This document shows positions 19,676 through 28,700 of a stretch of 64,000 nucleotides of DNA, piece after piece. The position numbers were made by a program, and so were the translations under genes. The notes beneath the pieces are model-generated. The model did not search any database and was not told where the DNA came from. It worked only from the letters and a program-made list of their open reading frames with translations. The stretch covers positions 62,001-126,000 of the forward strand of contig JAZKJD010000008.1 in NCBI GenBank assembly GCA_040384585.1, read 5' to 3'. How positions within the stretch are numbered: position 1 is the stretch's first letter; each line of letters starts with the position of its first letter. The stretch comes from JAZKJD01 sp040384585 (GTDB taxonomy: Bacteria; Pseudomonadota; Gammaproteobacteria; Diplorickettsiales; Diplorickettsiaceae).

Positions 19676-20764
19676 ATGAATAAAAGAATTAAAATAATGT
19701 TTACCGGTGGTGGTTCAGCTGGCCATGTAACCCCTAGTCTTCCCTTAATTCAATCACTCAAAAATAAGGAGGCCAGCATTTTTTTTTGTGGTTCTAAAAA
19801 AGGTATTGAGCGATCCTTAATCAAATCCTTGAATATTCCTTATTATTCAATTACAACAGGAAAATTGCGTCGATATTGGTCTTGGGAAAATTTTTTAACT
19901 CCTTTTCAATTACTTTTGGGGATTAAACAAAGTTTTTTACTATGCCGTAAGATAAAGCCCGATATCATCTTTTCTAAAGGAGGATTTGTTGCACTTCCTG
20001 TTGTGATAGGTGCTTTTCTAAATCGTATTCCGGTAATGATTCATGAATCCGATCTGACTCCAGGATTAGCGAACCGTTTGAGTTTTCCATTCGCAAAACT
20101 GATTTTTGTTACCTTTCCTGTAACGACTAAGTACTTTAAAAAAAAAACTAAAATAGTAGAAGCAGGAATGCCCATCCGTAAATTTTTATATCAAGGTAAC
20201 CGTGATCGCGGTTTAAAATTCTGTGAATTTACCGAAGAAAAGCCTGTATTACTTGTTATGGCAGGGGGATTAGGATCTACCCTTATTAATGATACGATTC
20301 GTCGTTTACTGAAACCGCTAACGGAAAAATTCCAGATCATCCACCTCTGCGGAAAAGGTAAGCTCGACCTAAATTTTTCCAAGATTTCTGATTACCGACA
20401 GTTTGAATATCTTCAAGAAGAATTAGCCGATGTGTTAGCCTGCGCAGATTTAGTGATTAGTCGCGCGGGAGCGACTTCTATTTACGAGTTAGTATCACTA
20501 GCAAAACCGCATATTCTATTGCCTTTATCTAAAAAAGCGAGCCGTGGAGATCAAATTGAAAATGCGGATTATTTTTCTAAGCAAGGATTTAGTACCGTTT
20601 TGTACGCTGAAAAGTTTTCTGATGAAAAATTCCTAAAAACTATCTTACATTGTTATAAAAATTTAGAAGGGATAAAAAATAAACTAAAAATATTTAAACA
20701 AGTGGATAGTACGAAGCTTATTGTTGAGAAATTAATAAGCCTTATTAGTAAAGATAAAATTTAG
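19676..20764 (+). CDS. murG: MurG-type N-acetylglucosaminyltransferase
   Basis: Adds GlcNAc to lipid I to give lipid II on the cytoplasmic face of the inner membrane. The 362-residue GT-B enzyme has MFTGGGSAGHVTPSLPLIQS (about 8-27), IIFSKGGFVALPVVIGAF (about 100-117), HESDLTPGLANRL and, in the C-terminal domain, ISRAGATSIYELVSLAKPHI. The first loop is GGGSAGHVTP where E. coli has GGTGGHVFP; the GGGSAGHVTP form is one I associate with Firmicutes and some Legionellales. It lies alone here, 8 bases after the MscS gene, although the ftsW-murC interval of the mur cluster at 54-59 kb has no murG. Confidence 0.9.
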   Translation: MNKRIKIMFTGGGSAGHVTPSLPLIQSLKNKEASIFFCGSKKGIERSLIKSLNIPYYSITTGKLRRYWSWENFLTPFQLLLGIKQSFLLCRKIKPDIIFSKGGFVALPVVIGAFLNRIPVMIHESDLTPGLANRLSFPFAKLIFVTFPVTTKYFKKKTKIVEAGMPIRKFLYQGNRDRGLKFCEFTEEKPVLLVMAGGLGSTLINDTIRRLLKPLTEKFQIIHLCGKGKLDLNFSKISDYRQFEYLQEELADVLACADLVISRAGATSIYELVSLAKPHILLPLSKKASRGDQIENADYFSKQGFSTVLYAEKFSDEKFLKTILHCYKNLEGIKNKLKIFKQVDSTKLIVEKLISLISKDKI

Positions 20765-20799
20765 TAAAGTCCACGACCCGTTGAGTTTCCCTTTAACCT

Positions 20800-21585
20800 C
20801 TAAGGATTCGTTGATTTCTTATTCCAGCCAAAAAAGTTGTAGATATAAAACCGACAAATTCCAATAATTTCATGAATAGCAAAGTCACTTATTGCTAGAT
20901 TATAGCCTGATGGAAATTGGGAGGGGGAGATAGGAATAAAGTCTGATGGAATAGGGATAGGATGAATACCAAAATAAGAAAAATATAATAAAGCACGTTT
21001 TAACGTTAAGCCTGAAGTCACTAGTAATACTTGCTCAGCAGGGTGTTGTCTTAATAGGACACTAGTAAATTCGGCGTTTTGGAAGGTATTTTTACTATGA
21101 GATTCCAGTTGAATATCAACTGGATTTATTCCCAAAGATAGTAATATGTCTCGATAAGTTACTGCTTCGCTTTTCCCATTACCCAATGGATCTCCTCCAC
21201 TGATTAGAATATGACACTGGGAGGTATTAATTTTACAGCGGCGATATAATGCAGCGGCGGCAGTGATTCGTGAAAAAGACAATAGACTAGGTCTTATTGA
21301 ATGAGTATCAGGCGCTTTGTTGGAAGCTGTTCCTAAAACTATAATGGTATTATTTTCTTTCCAGTCGATGACGGGCTCTTGGTATTCTTGCAAGGAATGT
21401 AATAAATAAGCAGGAAAAAAACCGTTACCGATCACGATAAAGCTAATCAAGGTAATTAAAGCAACGAAAAGGCTTAGTTTTTTATATCCAAATAAGATTA
21501 AAAAGAGAGTAAGCAGTAAAAAGAGGAAAATAAATAGCGTAGACATTAACTTTTGGCTTAACCGTAAAGGTAAATGATATCTCAA
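20800..21585 (-). CDS. YdcF/DUF218-family membrane protein
   Basis: A 261-residue protein with two or three N-terminal membrane helices (about 12-70) and a C-terminal DUF218 domain. That domain has TIIVLGTASN (about 80-89), CHILISGGDPLGNGKSEAVT, ESHSKNTFQNAEFTSVLL and VLLVTSGLTLKRALLYF. DUF218 proteins such as ElyC are involved in envelope biogenesis; the exact reaction is unknown. The first codon is TTG, and an internal ATG at 21546 is an alternative. It faces murG tail to tail. Confidence 0.85.
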   Translation of the reverse strand: MRYHLPLRLSQKLMSTLFIFLFLLLTLFLILFGYKKLSLFVALITLISFIVIGNGFFPAYLLHSLQEYQEPVIDWKENNTIIVLGTASNKAPDTHSIRPSLLSFSRITAAAALYRRCKINTSQCHILISGGDPLGNGKSEAVTYRDILLSLGINPVDIQLESHSKNTFQNAEFTSVLLRQHPAEQVLLVTSGLTLKRALLYFSYFGIHPIPIPSDFIPISPSQFPSGYNLAISDFAIHEIIGICRFYIYNFFGWNKKSTNP

Positions 21586-21702
21586 ATAAATAAGAAGACA
21601 AGCAAGCTTTCTATCATTCTTGACTCAAATGTAAAACCATGAATAATAACGACTACAGGGAAGCATTCGTTTTTTAGATTTAATGAGTTAAGGAAGGTGA
21701 TT

Positions 21703-23589
21703 ATGCAGATGCAAGAAATTGCTGCGCAACGAATAGGCTTTATTGATAAAGGTAAAATTTACTTGAATACTAATAATCTTGTTTTAAATGAAGCTATAGT
21801 AGAAGTTAATAAACATTCTTTAAAACAGCTTCTATTAGCATTTTTACGGGAAGCGATCTTTCCCTATGCCTACCAAAATAATACCTTGATTTTTGATTTT
21901 TCACGATCAAATTATTTCCTCTATGTAAATAAGGTGAAATTATTCTCTTTATTACGATTTACAGGGTTCGATACCTTGATTTTAATGGATAAGATGACTT
22001 TTTCAAAACAATTTATTGATGATCCATTGAAGTTGCTTGACAGTGTTAAAATGGAGTTAGGTAATTCACTAGATCTTGAGCAGTGGGATAAAGTATACAA
22101 TGAAATTGCTAATCATTTACAGAATGCGATGCTTTCTAATCGAGAAAAATTTAAACTGAAAAATAAATTCTTCTTAGAAGAAAATGAAAAAAAATACTAT
22201 AATTTTTTGTCATGTTTTTTTGATTTTTATAAAAATTCAAAAAATGGTGCGCTTAGATTTGAACAAGTAGCGTTTAATGGCCACCCTTATCACCCTTGTG
22301 CAAAAACAAAATTAGGTTTTTCTATAGAAGATGTATTGAAATATTCACCAGAATTTTGTCCAAAGGTTTCTGTTTTTTTAGCTGCGGTGCATAAGGATTA
22401 TTTACATATTGAAAAATCAAAAGAAAATCCTGATTTTTTAGAATGGTTTTCAACTCACTACCCTGATATCTGGAAAAAATGGTTAGTAAGCTTAAGAAGT
22501 CTAGATTTAAATATAGAAGATTATCTTCCTTTTCCTGTCCATCCTTGGCAGGCTATCAATATTGTTCCTAATCTCTTTGCAGATTACCTAAAAGAAAAAG
22601 TCATTCTTTTATTTAAAAATGTGACAGTCAGTATGAGTCCAACCTTATCTTTCCGCACATTAGCACCGCTTGAAAATTTTCGGGCACCTTATATGAAATT
22701 GTCAGTGGCTATACAAGCAACAAGCACTGTGAGGACAATAACAAATGCTTCTACAGAAAATACCCCTAAAGTTACTTCTATTTTAGAAGCAATCTTAAAA
22801 AAAGAAAATTATTTTTCTGGAAGATTGTTTATCTTACCTGAATATTATGGATTACATTTAAAAGGTATTCAGGAGGAAAAATCAAAAAATTTCACTGTTA
22901 TTTTTCGAGAAAATGTTAATAATTATTTGCAGGAGGACGAAATTTCTGTCGTGGTCGCTACTTTATTTGAAAAAATATCTCCTAATAATAGAAGTTTTTT
23001 TATAGAATTATTACAATTAGCAGGCTGTTTGAGCTATCAAAATGCGTTGAAGTATTTTTATACCTATACTGATCTATTGTTAGGAAGTTATTTAGATCTC
23101 TATCTACTTTATGGTATCGCTTTAGAAGGACATCAGCAAAATACTTTTGCAGTGTTTCAAAATGGTTATATCAAGCGATTTATTGCTAGAGACGTCGATG
23201 GTATAGAAATTTTTTGTGATAGTCTAAATGCTCAAGGTATTCATTTTGATATCCCTGAAAATTCACCTTGTTTGAAAAACGATAGAGTGGTGGTCCGTAA
23301 TCAACTTTTGCATACGGTTTATCAATTGCATTTAGGTGAATTAGTGTTATTACAAGCAAATTATTTTGAATGCCCTGAAGCACCTTTTTGGAATGTAGTG
23401 AAGCAGGTCACAGAGCAGAGTTTTTATCGTTTAAGGGGTAAAATGAAATCATCGCCGCTTTGGGAGATTGAATATCATGCTATTTTAAAAGCAGACTGGC
23501 CATTAAAAGCCTTACTTCGCATGCGTTTGGAAAAAAACTATCTTAGGGATGGTTTATTTTCACAGGTTTCAAATCCTTTGGTTATGTGA
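21703..23589 (+). CDS. IucA/IucC-family siderophore synthetase (LbtA-like)
   Basis: An NRPS-independent siderophore synthetase that condenses citrate-type carboxylates with an amine using ATP. The 628 residues contain the family's GHPYHPCAKTKLGFS (about 193-207), LPFPVHPWQ (about 278-286), MSPTLSFRTLAPLENFRAPY and EGHQQNTFAVFQNGYIKRFI with the IARDVDG nucleotide-site segment. The ATG at 21703 follows AAGGAAGG; a GTG six bases earlier is the alternative. The downstream MFS gene overlaps its stop. This two-gene order matches lbtA-lbtB of Legionella, which make and export legiobactin, but the product here is inferred. Confidence 0.9.
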   Translation: MQMQEIAAQRIGFIDKGKIYLNTNNLVLNEAIVEVNKHSLKQLLLAFLREAIFPYAYQNNTLIFDFSRSNYFLYVNKVKLFSLLRFTGFDTLILMDKMTFSKQFIDDPLKLLDSVKMELGNSLDLEQWDKVYNEIANHLQNAMLSNREKFKLKNKFFLEENEKKYYNFLSCFFDFYKNSKNGALRFEQVAFNGHPYHPCAKTKLGFSIEDVLKYSPEFCPKVSVFLAAVHKDYLHIEKSKENPDFLEWFSTHYPDIWKKWLVSLRSLDLNIEDYLPFPVHPWQAINIVPNLFADYLKEKVILLFKNVTVSMSPTLSFRTLAPLENFRAPYMKLSVAIQATSTVRTITNASTENTPKVTSILEAILKKENYFSGRLFILPEYYGLHLKGIQEEKSKNFTVIFRENVNNYLQEDEISVVVATLFEKISPNNRSFFIELLQLAGCLSYQNALKYFYTYTDLLLGSYLDLYLLYGIALEGHQQNTFAVFQNGYIKRFIARDVDGIEIFCDSLNAQGIHFDIPENSPCLKNDRVVVRNQLLHTVYQLHLGELVLLQANYFECPEAPFWNVVKQVTEQSFYRLRGKMKSSPLWEIEYHAILKADWPLKALLRMRLEKNYLRDGLFSQVSNPLVM

Positions 23590-24791
23590 TGAATCAAATA
23601 TTGGATGGTTCCTGGCGATTACAGGTGCTTTTGGTTGTCTTTTCTCAATTTATTATTATTTCAGTGTTGGATATGAGCGATCCTTACTGGCCGCTTATTT
23701 TATCTTCATTCCACTCATTTAATGCTCGTACATTACAGTATTGGAGTGGCGCCATTTATATGGCGCCATTAGTCACTACGATTTTGACAACACTACTATG
23801 GACAAAAATAGGCGAGCGAGTAGGATATAAAAAAATGATATTGCGAGCTGGGTTTGCTTTGGCTGCGACGCAATGGGGTTTGTTTTTTTTTTCTAATCCT
23901 TGGGCTATTTTCTCTATTCGATTGATACAAGGAGGATTAGCCGGATTTACGGTGGCTGCTCAAGCTTGGTCGCTAGCTATCACACCTACGAACACACATA
24001 GTCAAATAGTGGGGCGTCTACAAGCAGCAACGGCTATGGGAAGTATCGTAGGTCCGATATGTGGCGGGCTTATTTCATATTATTACGGATATTTATCAAT
24101 TTTTATTATATCGGGCTGTGTCTGTGTATTACTTTCAATTATTTTAGCTAAATATCTTAAAGAAAATTCTCAAGCTATACTATTCACAGTAAAACGCAGA
24201 GAAAATAACTTTTTTCTCTGCGAACCCGGTAAAAACTTATTACTTTTATTAATTTGTAGCACACAAGCAGCTCGCTGGATGTCGGCACCCTTCTTTGCTT
24301 TATACATAGCAAAACAGTTACATGCCGATAATTTAACATTAGGCTTTATCTACGCAACCATGGCTTTAGCGATGTCTGTAATGACATCAACCTTAGGAAG
24401 ATTTGTAGATGTAAAATCAAGTCGTACTTGGATGAAAGTTTTACTTGTTTTAGCCTTATTATTAAGCGGATTAGTGCAATGGGGATTTGCCTTTATTACA
24501 AAATCGTATCTTGCTTTTTGGCTAAGTTTCTTTTGGGGACTAAGTTTAGGGATTATTTCACTAATGCTATTTAGCTTTTTATTAAAAGGTATTAGCGATA
24601 ACAGCAGAGCAAAAGCAGTAGGCTTGGGGAATACAGCGTTAAAACTAGGTAATCTGCTGGGCATTATAGCGGGGTCGTTAATACAGGCACAGGGATACTT
24701 TACGTTAAGCTTTATGCTTATCGCTTTTGTATATTTTGCTTTAGCAGTTTTAGCAGGACGCTATAGCGGAAGCTCTGCTGATCCCTGTTAG
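23589..24791 (+). CDS. MFS transporter, probable siderophore exporter (LbtB-like)
   Basis: A 400-residue major facilitator with about 12 helices. Family signs are LLWTKIGERVGYKKMIL after helix 2 (about 61-79), the R-rich IRLIQGGLAGFTVAAQAWSL in helix 4, and a repeat of the loop 2-3 motif near STLGRFVDVKSSRTW. Its ATG overlaps the stop of the siderophore synthetase gene, so the two are translated together. The MFS partner of IucA/IucC enzymes usually exports the finished siderophore. A GTG start three bases earlier is possible. Confidence 0.88.
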   Translation: MNQILDGSWRLQVLLVVFSQFIIISVLDMSDPYWPLILSSFHSFNARTLQYWSGAIYMAPLVTTILTTLLWTKIGERVGYKKMILRAGFALAATQWGLFFFSNPWAIFSIRLIQGGLAGFTVAAQAWSLAITPTNTHSQIVGRLQAATAMGSIVGPICGGLISYYYGYLSIFIISGCVCVLLSIILAKYLKENSQAILFTVKRRENNFFLCEPGKNLLLLLICSTQAARWMSAPFFALYIAKQLHADNLTLGFIYATMALAMSVMTSTLGRFVDVKSSRTWMKVLLVLALLLSGLVQWGFAFITKSYLAFWLSFFWGLSLGIISLMLFSFLLKGISDNSRAKAVGLGNTALKLGNLLGIIAGSLIQAQGYFTLSFMLIAFVYFALAVLAGRYSGSSADPC

Positions 24792-24800
24792 GTGATCGGC

Positions 24801-24854
24801 TATACTGCTAGACGTGAATTCGAAAAATTCGCATCTTCAAGTACTAGCGGTATA
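24801..24854. repeat. Family III short palindrome, copy e
   Basis: TATACTGCTAGACGTGAATTC and TCTTCAAGTACTAGCGGTATA form the same hairpin as at 15072-15125, in the opposite orientation. Both arms read TAG where other copies read CGAG/CTCG-type bases, so the arm pairing is kept. It separates the MFS gene from the GtrA gene. Confidence 0.75.
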
Positions 24855-24862
24855 GATAAATT

Positions 24863-25234
24863 ATGAAGACACTTTTTTGGCAGTTTTCGCGGTTTTTTAT
24901 TGTGGGCGGTTCATCAGCCATTATTCAGTTCGCTATTTTAATAGGCTTAGTAGAAATTTTTTCTGTTAGGCCTATTTTAGCGTCTAGCTTCGGATATTTA
25001 GGAGGAGCACTGCTCAATTACCTCCTCAATCATTATTTTACATTTAGAAGTGCATTGCCTCATAGGCAGGCCTTATTTCGGTTTTCACTTAATTCGCTTT
25101 TTGGACTTATTCTTAATTTTTACATGATGAATTTTCTTTTAGTATATTATTCCTATTTGTTGAGTCAGATTTTAACTTCAATTGTTATTTTACTATGGAA
25201 TTTTATTATTCATCGATGTTGGACTTTCCGATAA
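24863..25234 (+). CDS. GtrA-family membrane protein
   Basis: A 123-residue protein with four membrane helices. It has the GtrA pattern: FSRFFIVGGSSAIIQFAIL (about 8-26), SSFGYLGGALLNYLLNHYFTF (about 41-61) and a C-terminal WNFIIHRCWTF. GtrA proteins are thought to help move undecaprenyl-linked sugars across the inner membrane or take part in envelope glycosylation. No glycosyltransferase lies next to it, so a substrate cannot be named. A repeat separates it from the siderophore pair. Confidence 0.85.
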   Translation: MKTLFWQFSRFFIVGGSSAIIQFAILIGLVEIFSVRPILASSFGYLGGALLNYLLNHYFTFRSALPHRQALFRFSLNSLFGLILNFYMMNFLLVYYSYLLSQILTSIVILLWNFIIHRCWTFR

Positions 25235-25560
25235 AAAAACCTATTTTTACTATTCCGGATGACGATACACTCTAAGGCAATAGAAAAATAAATTTTTTAA
25301 ATTTATTTGTATTTTACAATATAAAAAAATTATTTTAAATAAAAAACTAGTCAGCATTTATAATATAGAATACAATTTATTGTGCTTTATCATGAAGATC
25401 GATTGCACAACGCTGGGTTAAACGAGATATTTTTTCTCCTATGACATAGGTTCTGTCTCTAGCAAGAAAAAATATCTACCTTAGTGACAAGGAATCCCCA
25501 GCCCGCTAATCAGTCTTCTTGTAAAATGCAATTATAAATAATGAAAATATTTATTAATAA
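25235..25560. other. AT-rich intergenic stretch with one long inverted repeat
   Basis: No gene is visible. AGATATTTTTTCT (25425-25437) and AGAAAAAATATCT (25465-25477) are perfect 13-base inverted arms around a TAGGTTCTGTCTCTAG segment that also occurs at 5564-5577, 44748-44885 and 51816-51833. The rest is AT-rich and could carry the promoter of the large gene at 25731. Confidence 0.5.
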
Positions 25561-25570
25561 CAGCTATGAC

Positions 25571-25702
25571 CTCTGCAAGGGACAAAAATTAGAAAGCGGC
25601 AGGGGTGACAGTGAGTGCAACTTCTTTTTGTGGCGAAAGCCAGCAAAAAAAGTGCATTCGCTGGCAGGACCCGTGCCGACAATTTTTTTGTCCTGTGCAG
25701 AA
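25571..25702. mobile_element. Family II MITE-like element with 9-bp target duplication, copy a
   Basis: A 132-base non-coding element. Its ends CTCTGCAAGGGACAAAAA and TTTTTTGTCCTGTGCAGAA are inverted repeats. The 9-base word AGCTATGAC flanks it directly on both sides (25562-25570 and 25703-25711). The middle has TTTTTGTGGCGAAAGCCAGC and GCTGGCAGGACC, shared with copies at 39315 and 44914. It ends 28 bases before the start of the large pentapeptide gene. Confidence 0.88.
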
Positions 25703-25730
25703 AGCTATGACATGAATAAAAGGAATTAAT

Positions 25731-28700
25731 ATGCCGGCGATTAATGCGTTTTTAAACATCTCTACTTTTCCATCGACTCTATCGCTTCAGATAAAAGAAG
25801 ATGAACAAATAACAGAGCGTATAGAAAAATTATATCTTCATTCTCCTATACAGAAGCCTCTTTATTCCTCTTCCAAAGAATATTCTTTTCATTTAGTTAA
25901 CTCTACGCTAACGATGGGAGCTATTTTTATAAAAAATCAATTGGATTCTGCTATAGAAAAAATGATAACTTGGGGAGACAAGCATAGTCTGAATGGCAGG
26001 GCCCTAAGATATTTTACAGAAGAATTAGACGATTTTACAGAAAAAGAAAAAATATTATTTTATGACGATGGAAAAAAATCAATGGAAATCATTTGTGTTC
26101 TATTAGAGGAGAGTGGAATTGATATTGAGCCTCGTAAAAAAACATTTCAGCAGCTGATAAAGATCGCTAATAGTATGTTTGAGTTAAGAGTAGGCGTTGA
26201 TAATTTTTATATAAAAATTATTCGCCTTGCTGAACGTCTAAAAAATGAATTGGAAAGTCCTAATCAAATGAATCGTTGGATGCGCGATTATGTAGAAACA
26301 GTCGCGGAAGAAGTCACGACTACAACTCCTTTTGCTATGCCTGAGTCTTATCAAATGCTTCTTTATCGCATTTTGGTTCATCTTGGTGTTGAAATCGACC
26401 TATTAGACGCGCATTTCTATTTGCTTTCACAAGCAAAAGCACAAGGATTTCCTACTAATTTACCTGACTCTATTGGTAGACTGGAATCGGAGTTTAAAAT
26501 TAGCGATGGGTTGAACAAATTATATGACAAATACATTATAACGAGTTATATCGATGATTTAAGCAATAAAATAAGCGCTACAGGGTTGGTTAATTATTTT
26601 TCTGATCGATTGTACAATGACTTCAGCAAAATTATTTCTAATAGTGGACAAACGCTAGAGAGACGTACGAAAATAGAAGCTAAGTTAAATTTATTGGGCA
26701 ATGATCCATTATTTAGGTTATCCGAAATACTTGATGAATCTTCTTTTCAGCTGAAAGAAAAAAATAATTTCAAAATTACAATTACAACAAGATTAAATCA
26801 AATAGGATGGTTTAATAATACTATTACTGAGAGAGTAAAAAAGATTGGCTTTACTACTTTTCATTACCATTATTTTCCAGATAATATGGATCTTACTTGG
26901 GTTGTCATAGGACAATATAACCGCTATCCTTGGATAGCCCCTATTAAACAGAGTTCTACTTCTTCTTCAGAGCTTATTTCAGCATTATATTTTGATGAGC
27001 AAAAAAGAATTTCCTATCTATTAGGCCTATTAGAATGTATTGATAGTCCAAAGGCTTTATATTCTCTACTCTACGATGTGTCCTCATTACTATCATCGTT
27101 TTCAGCACACCGTTACTATTCTCAGCTTTCAATGCAATCAATTCGTCAGATATTGAGCGTTCATAAAGATAATATCTCATCTGCCAATGAGCCACTGAGG
27201 GCTTATCTTTCTAGATTGTTGGTGTTTCGGACTGCTTTGAATCAAGAACCTGCAGTAAATTTAATGGCAGAAATCTTAGAAAATAATACAGAACCTTTGG
27301 TATTCATTAACATCATTAAAATTTTAGAACTTACAGTAAGTGAAGCACTTGTCAAGCGTCTTAGTGTAGTTAATCAGAATTTTATTCAAGATATGCTAGA
27401 CAATGGTATTCGTGAAGCTTATAACCCGATGAGATTTTTAAATGACCTAGAAATAAATTATTTTGATCAGTACTACAATAGTGTTGCGACGGAAGAGGCT
27501 TTACATCTTACTAACTATTTAATTAAAGAGATAAGGGCAAAAGGATTCCAGAATTTCCGTAATATGGTGTTTCCACCCGTAGAATATATCTCTTACCTTT
27601 CTAATATTGATTTTTCTAAATGTGATTTTTATCAAACAGATTTTTTTGAGGAGGTCGAAGATTGTAACTTTGATGAGTCCTCTTTGCAAGAGACTACCTT
27701 TCACTGGAACATAAGAAATACTTCTTTTGCGTATACCGATTTACGACAAACTAACTTCCATGGTAAAAATAATTCAAGTGCTAATTTGAATGTAGTGTCG
27801 GCACAATTAGCTAGTGAATCGTTTAAGGACCTCGTGCGAATAGGAATTAATCAATTTAAATATGCTGACTTAAGAGGCGTTAATTTTCAGGAAATTTTTT
27901 CTGGAAAACGGTTGATTTTAGATTTTACCGGCGCAGATTTAGATAATAGTAATTTAAGTGGACTCGATTTTACTAAAATAATTTTATATGGTAGTAGCAT
28001 GAAGTATGCTTTCTTGCAAGGCATGGATTTTACTAGTGCTTATTTAGATAAACGTGTTGCTATTCAAGGGTCTCAAATAGATACTTTAGCTATTCCCGGT
28101 TTTTACCGAGCAAACATTACTTCGTTTGATAATTGCCAGATTATACATGAGAAATATGATTATCATAATAATGCTTACATAGATATAGTATTTGAACAGG
28201 CTAGTTTTAAAGGGGCTAGATTCATAGGTGATTTACATAATTTCACATTCCAATCATGTGACATGAGCGGGGTTCACTTTACTTCCTCTTCTCCAGGGTT
28301 TTCTGAATTAGTCCACGTCACTTTTGATGGCGTCAATTTCATTGGTACTTCCTTTTATAACGTAAAATTTCTGGGTGTGAAGTTTATCCAATGTGCATTT
28401 GATATGTCTGATTTTAAGAATGTAGAAATACAGACAGATAATTTATTTGAAATTTATAAGTTTGGCCACCAAGATTTTACGGAGGTTAAAAAATTAACAG
28501 GGAGAATTCCACGGGAAATAAATCAATTTCCATATTATCCTTTATCAGAGGCTCGTTTACCTAAAAATATATTTATCTATCTTTATGACCAAGGGCTACG
28601 AGATTTCAGGGGAACTGACTTATTATATTTTAATTTTACTGAAACTTTACTTTCGGAATCGATTTCTGTATTTGATCTTAAGCTAGAAGGTGCTCGATAT

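Noticed and set aside
25541..25729. Plus-strand 62-codon frame before the giant gene
   Set aside because: Nearly all of it lies within the family II element and its flanks, so it is not a conserved gene.
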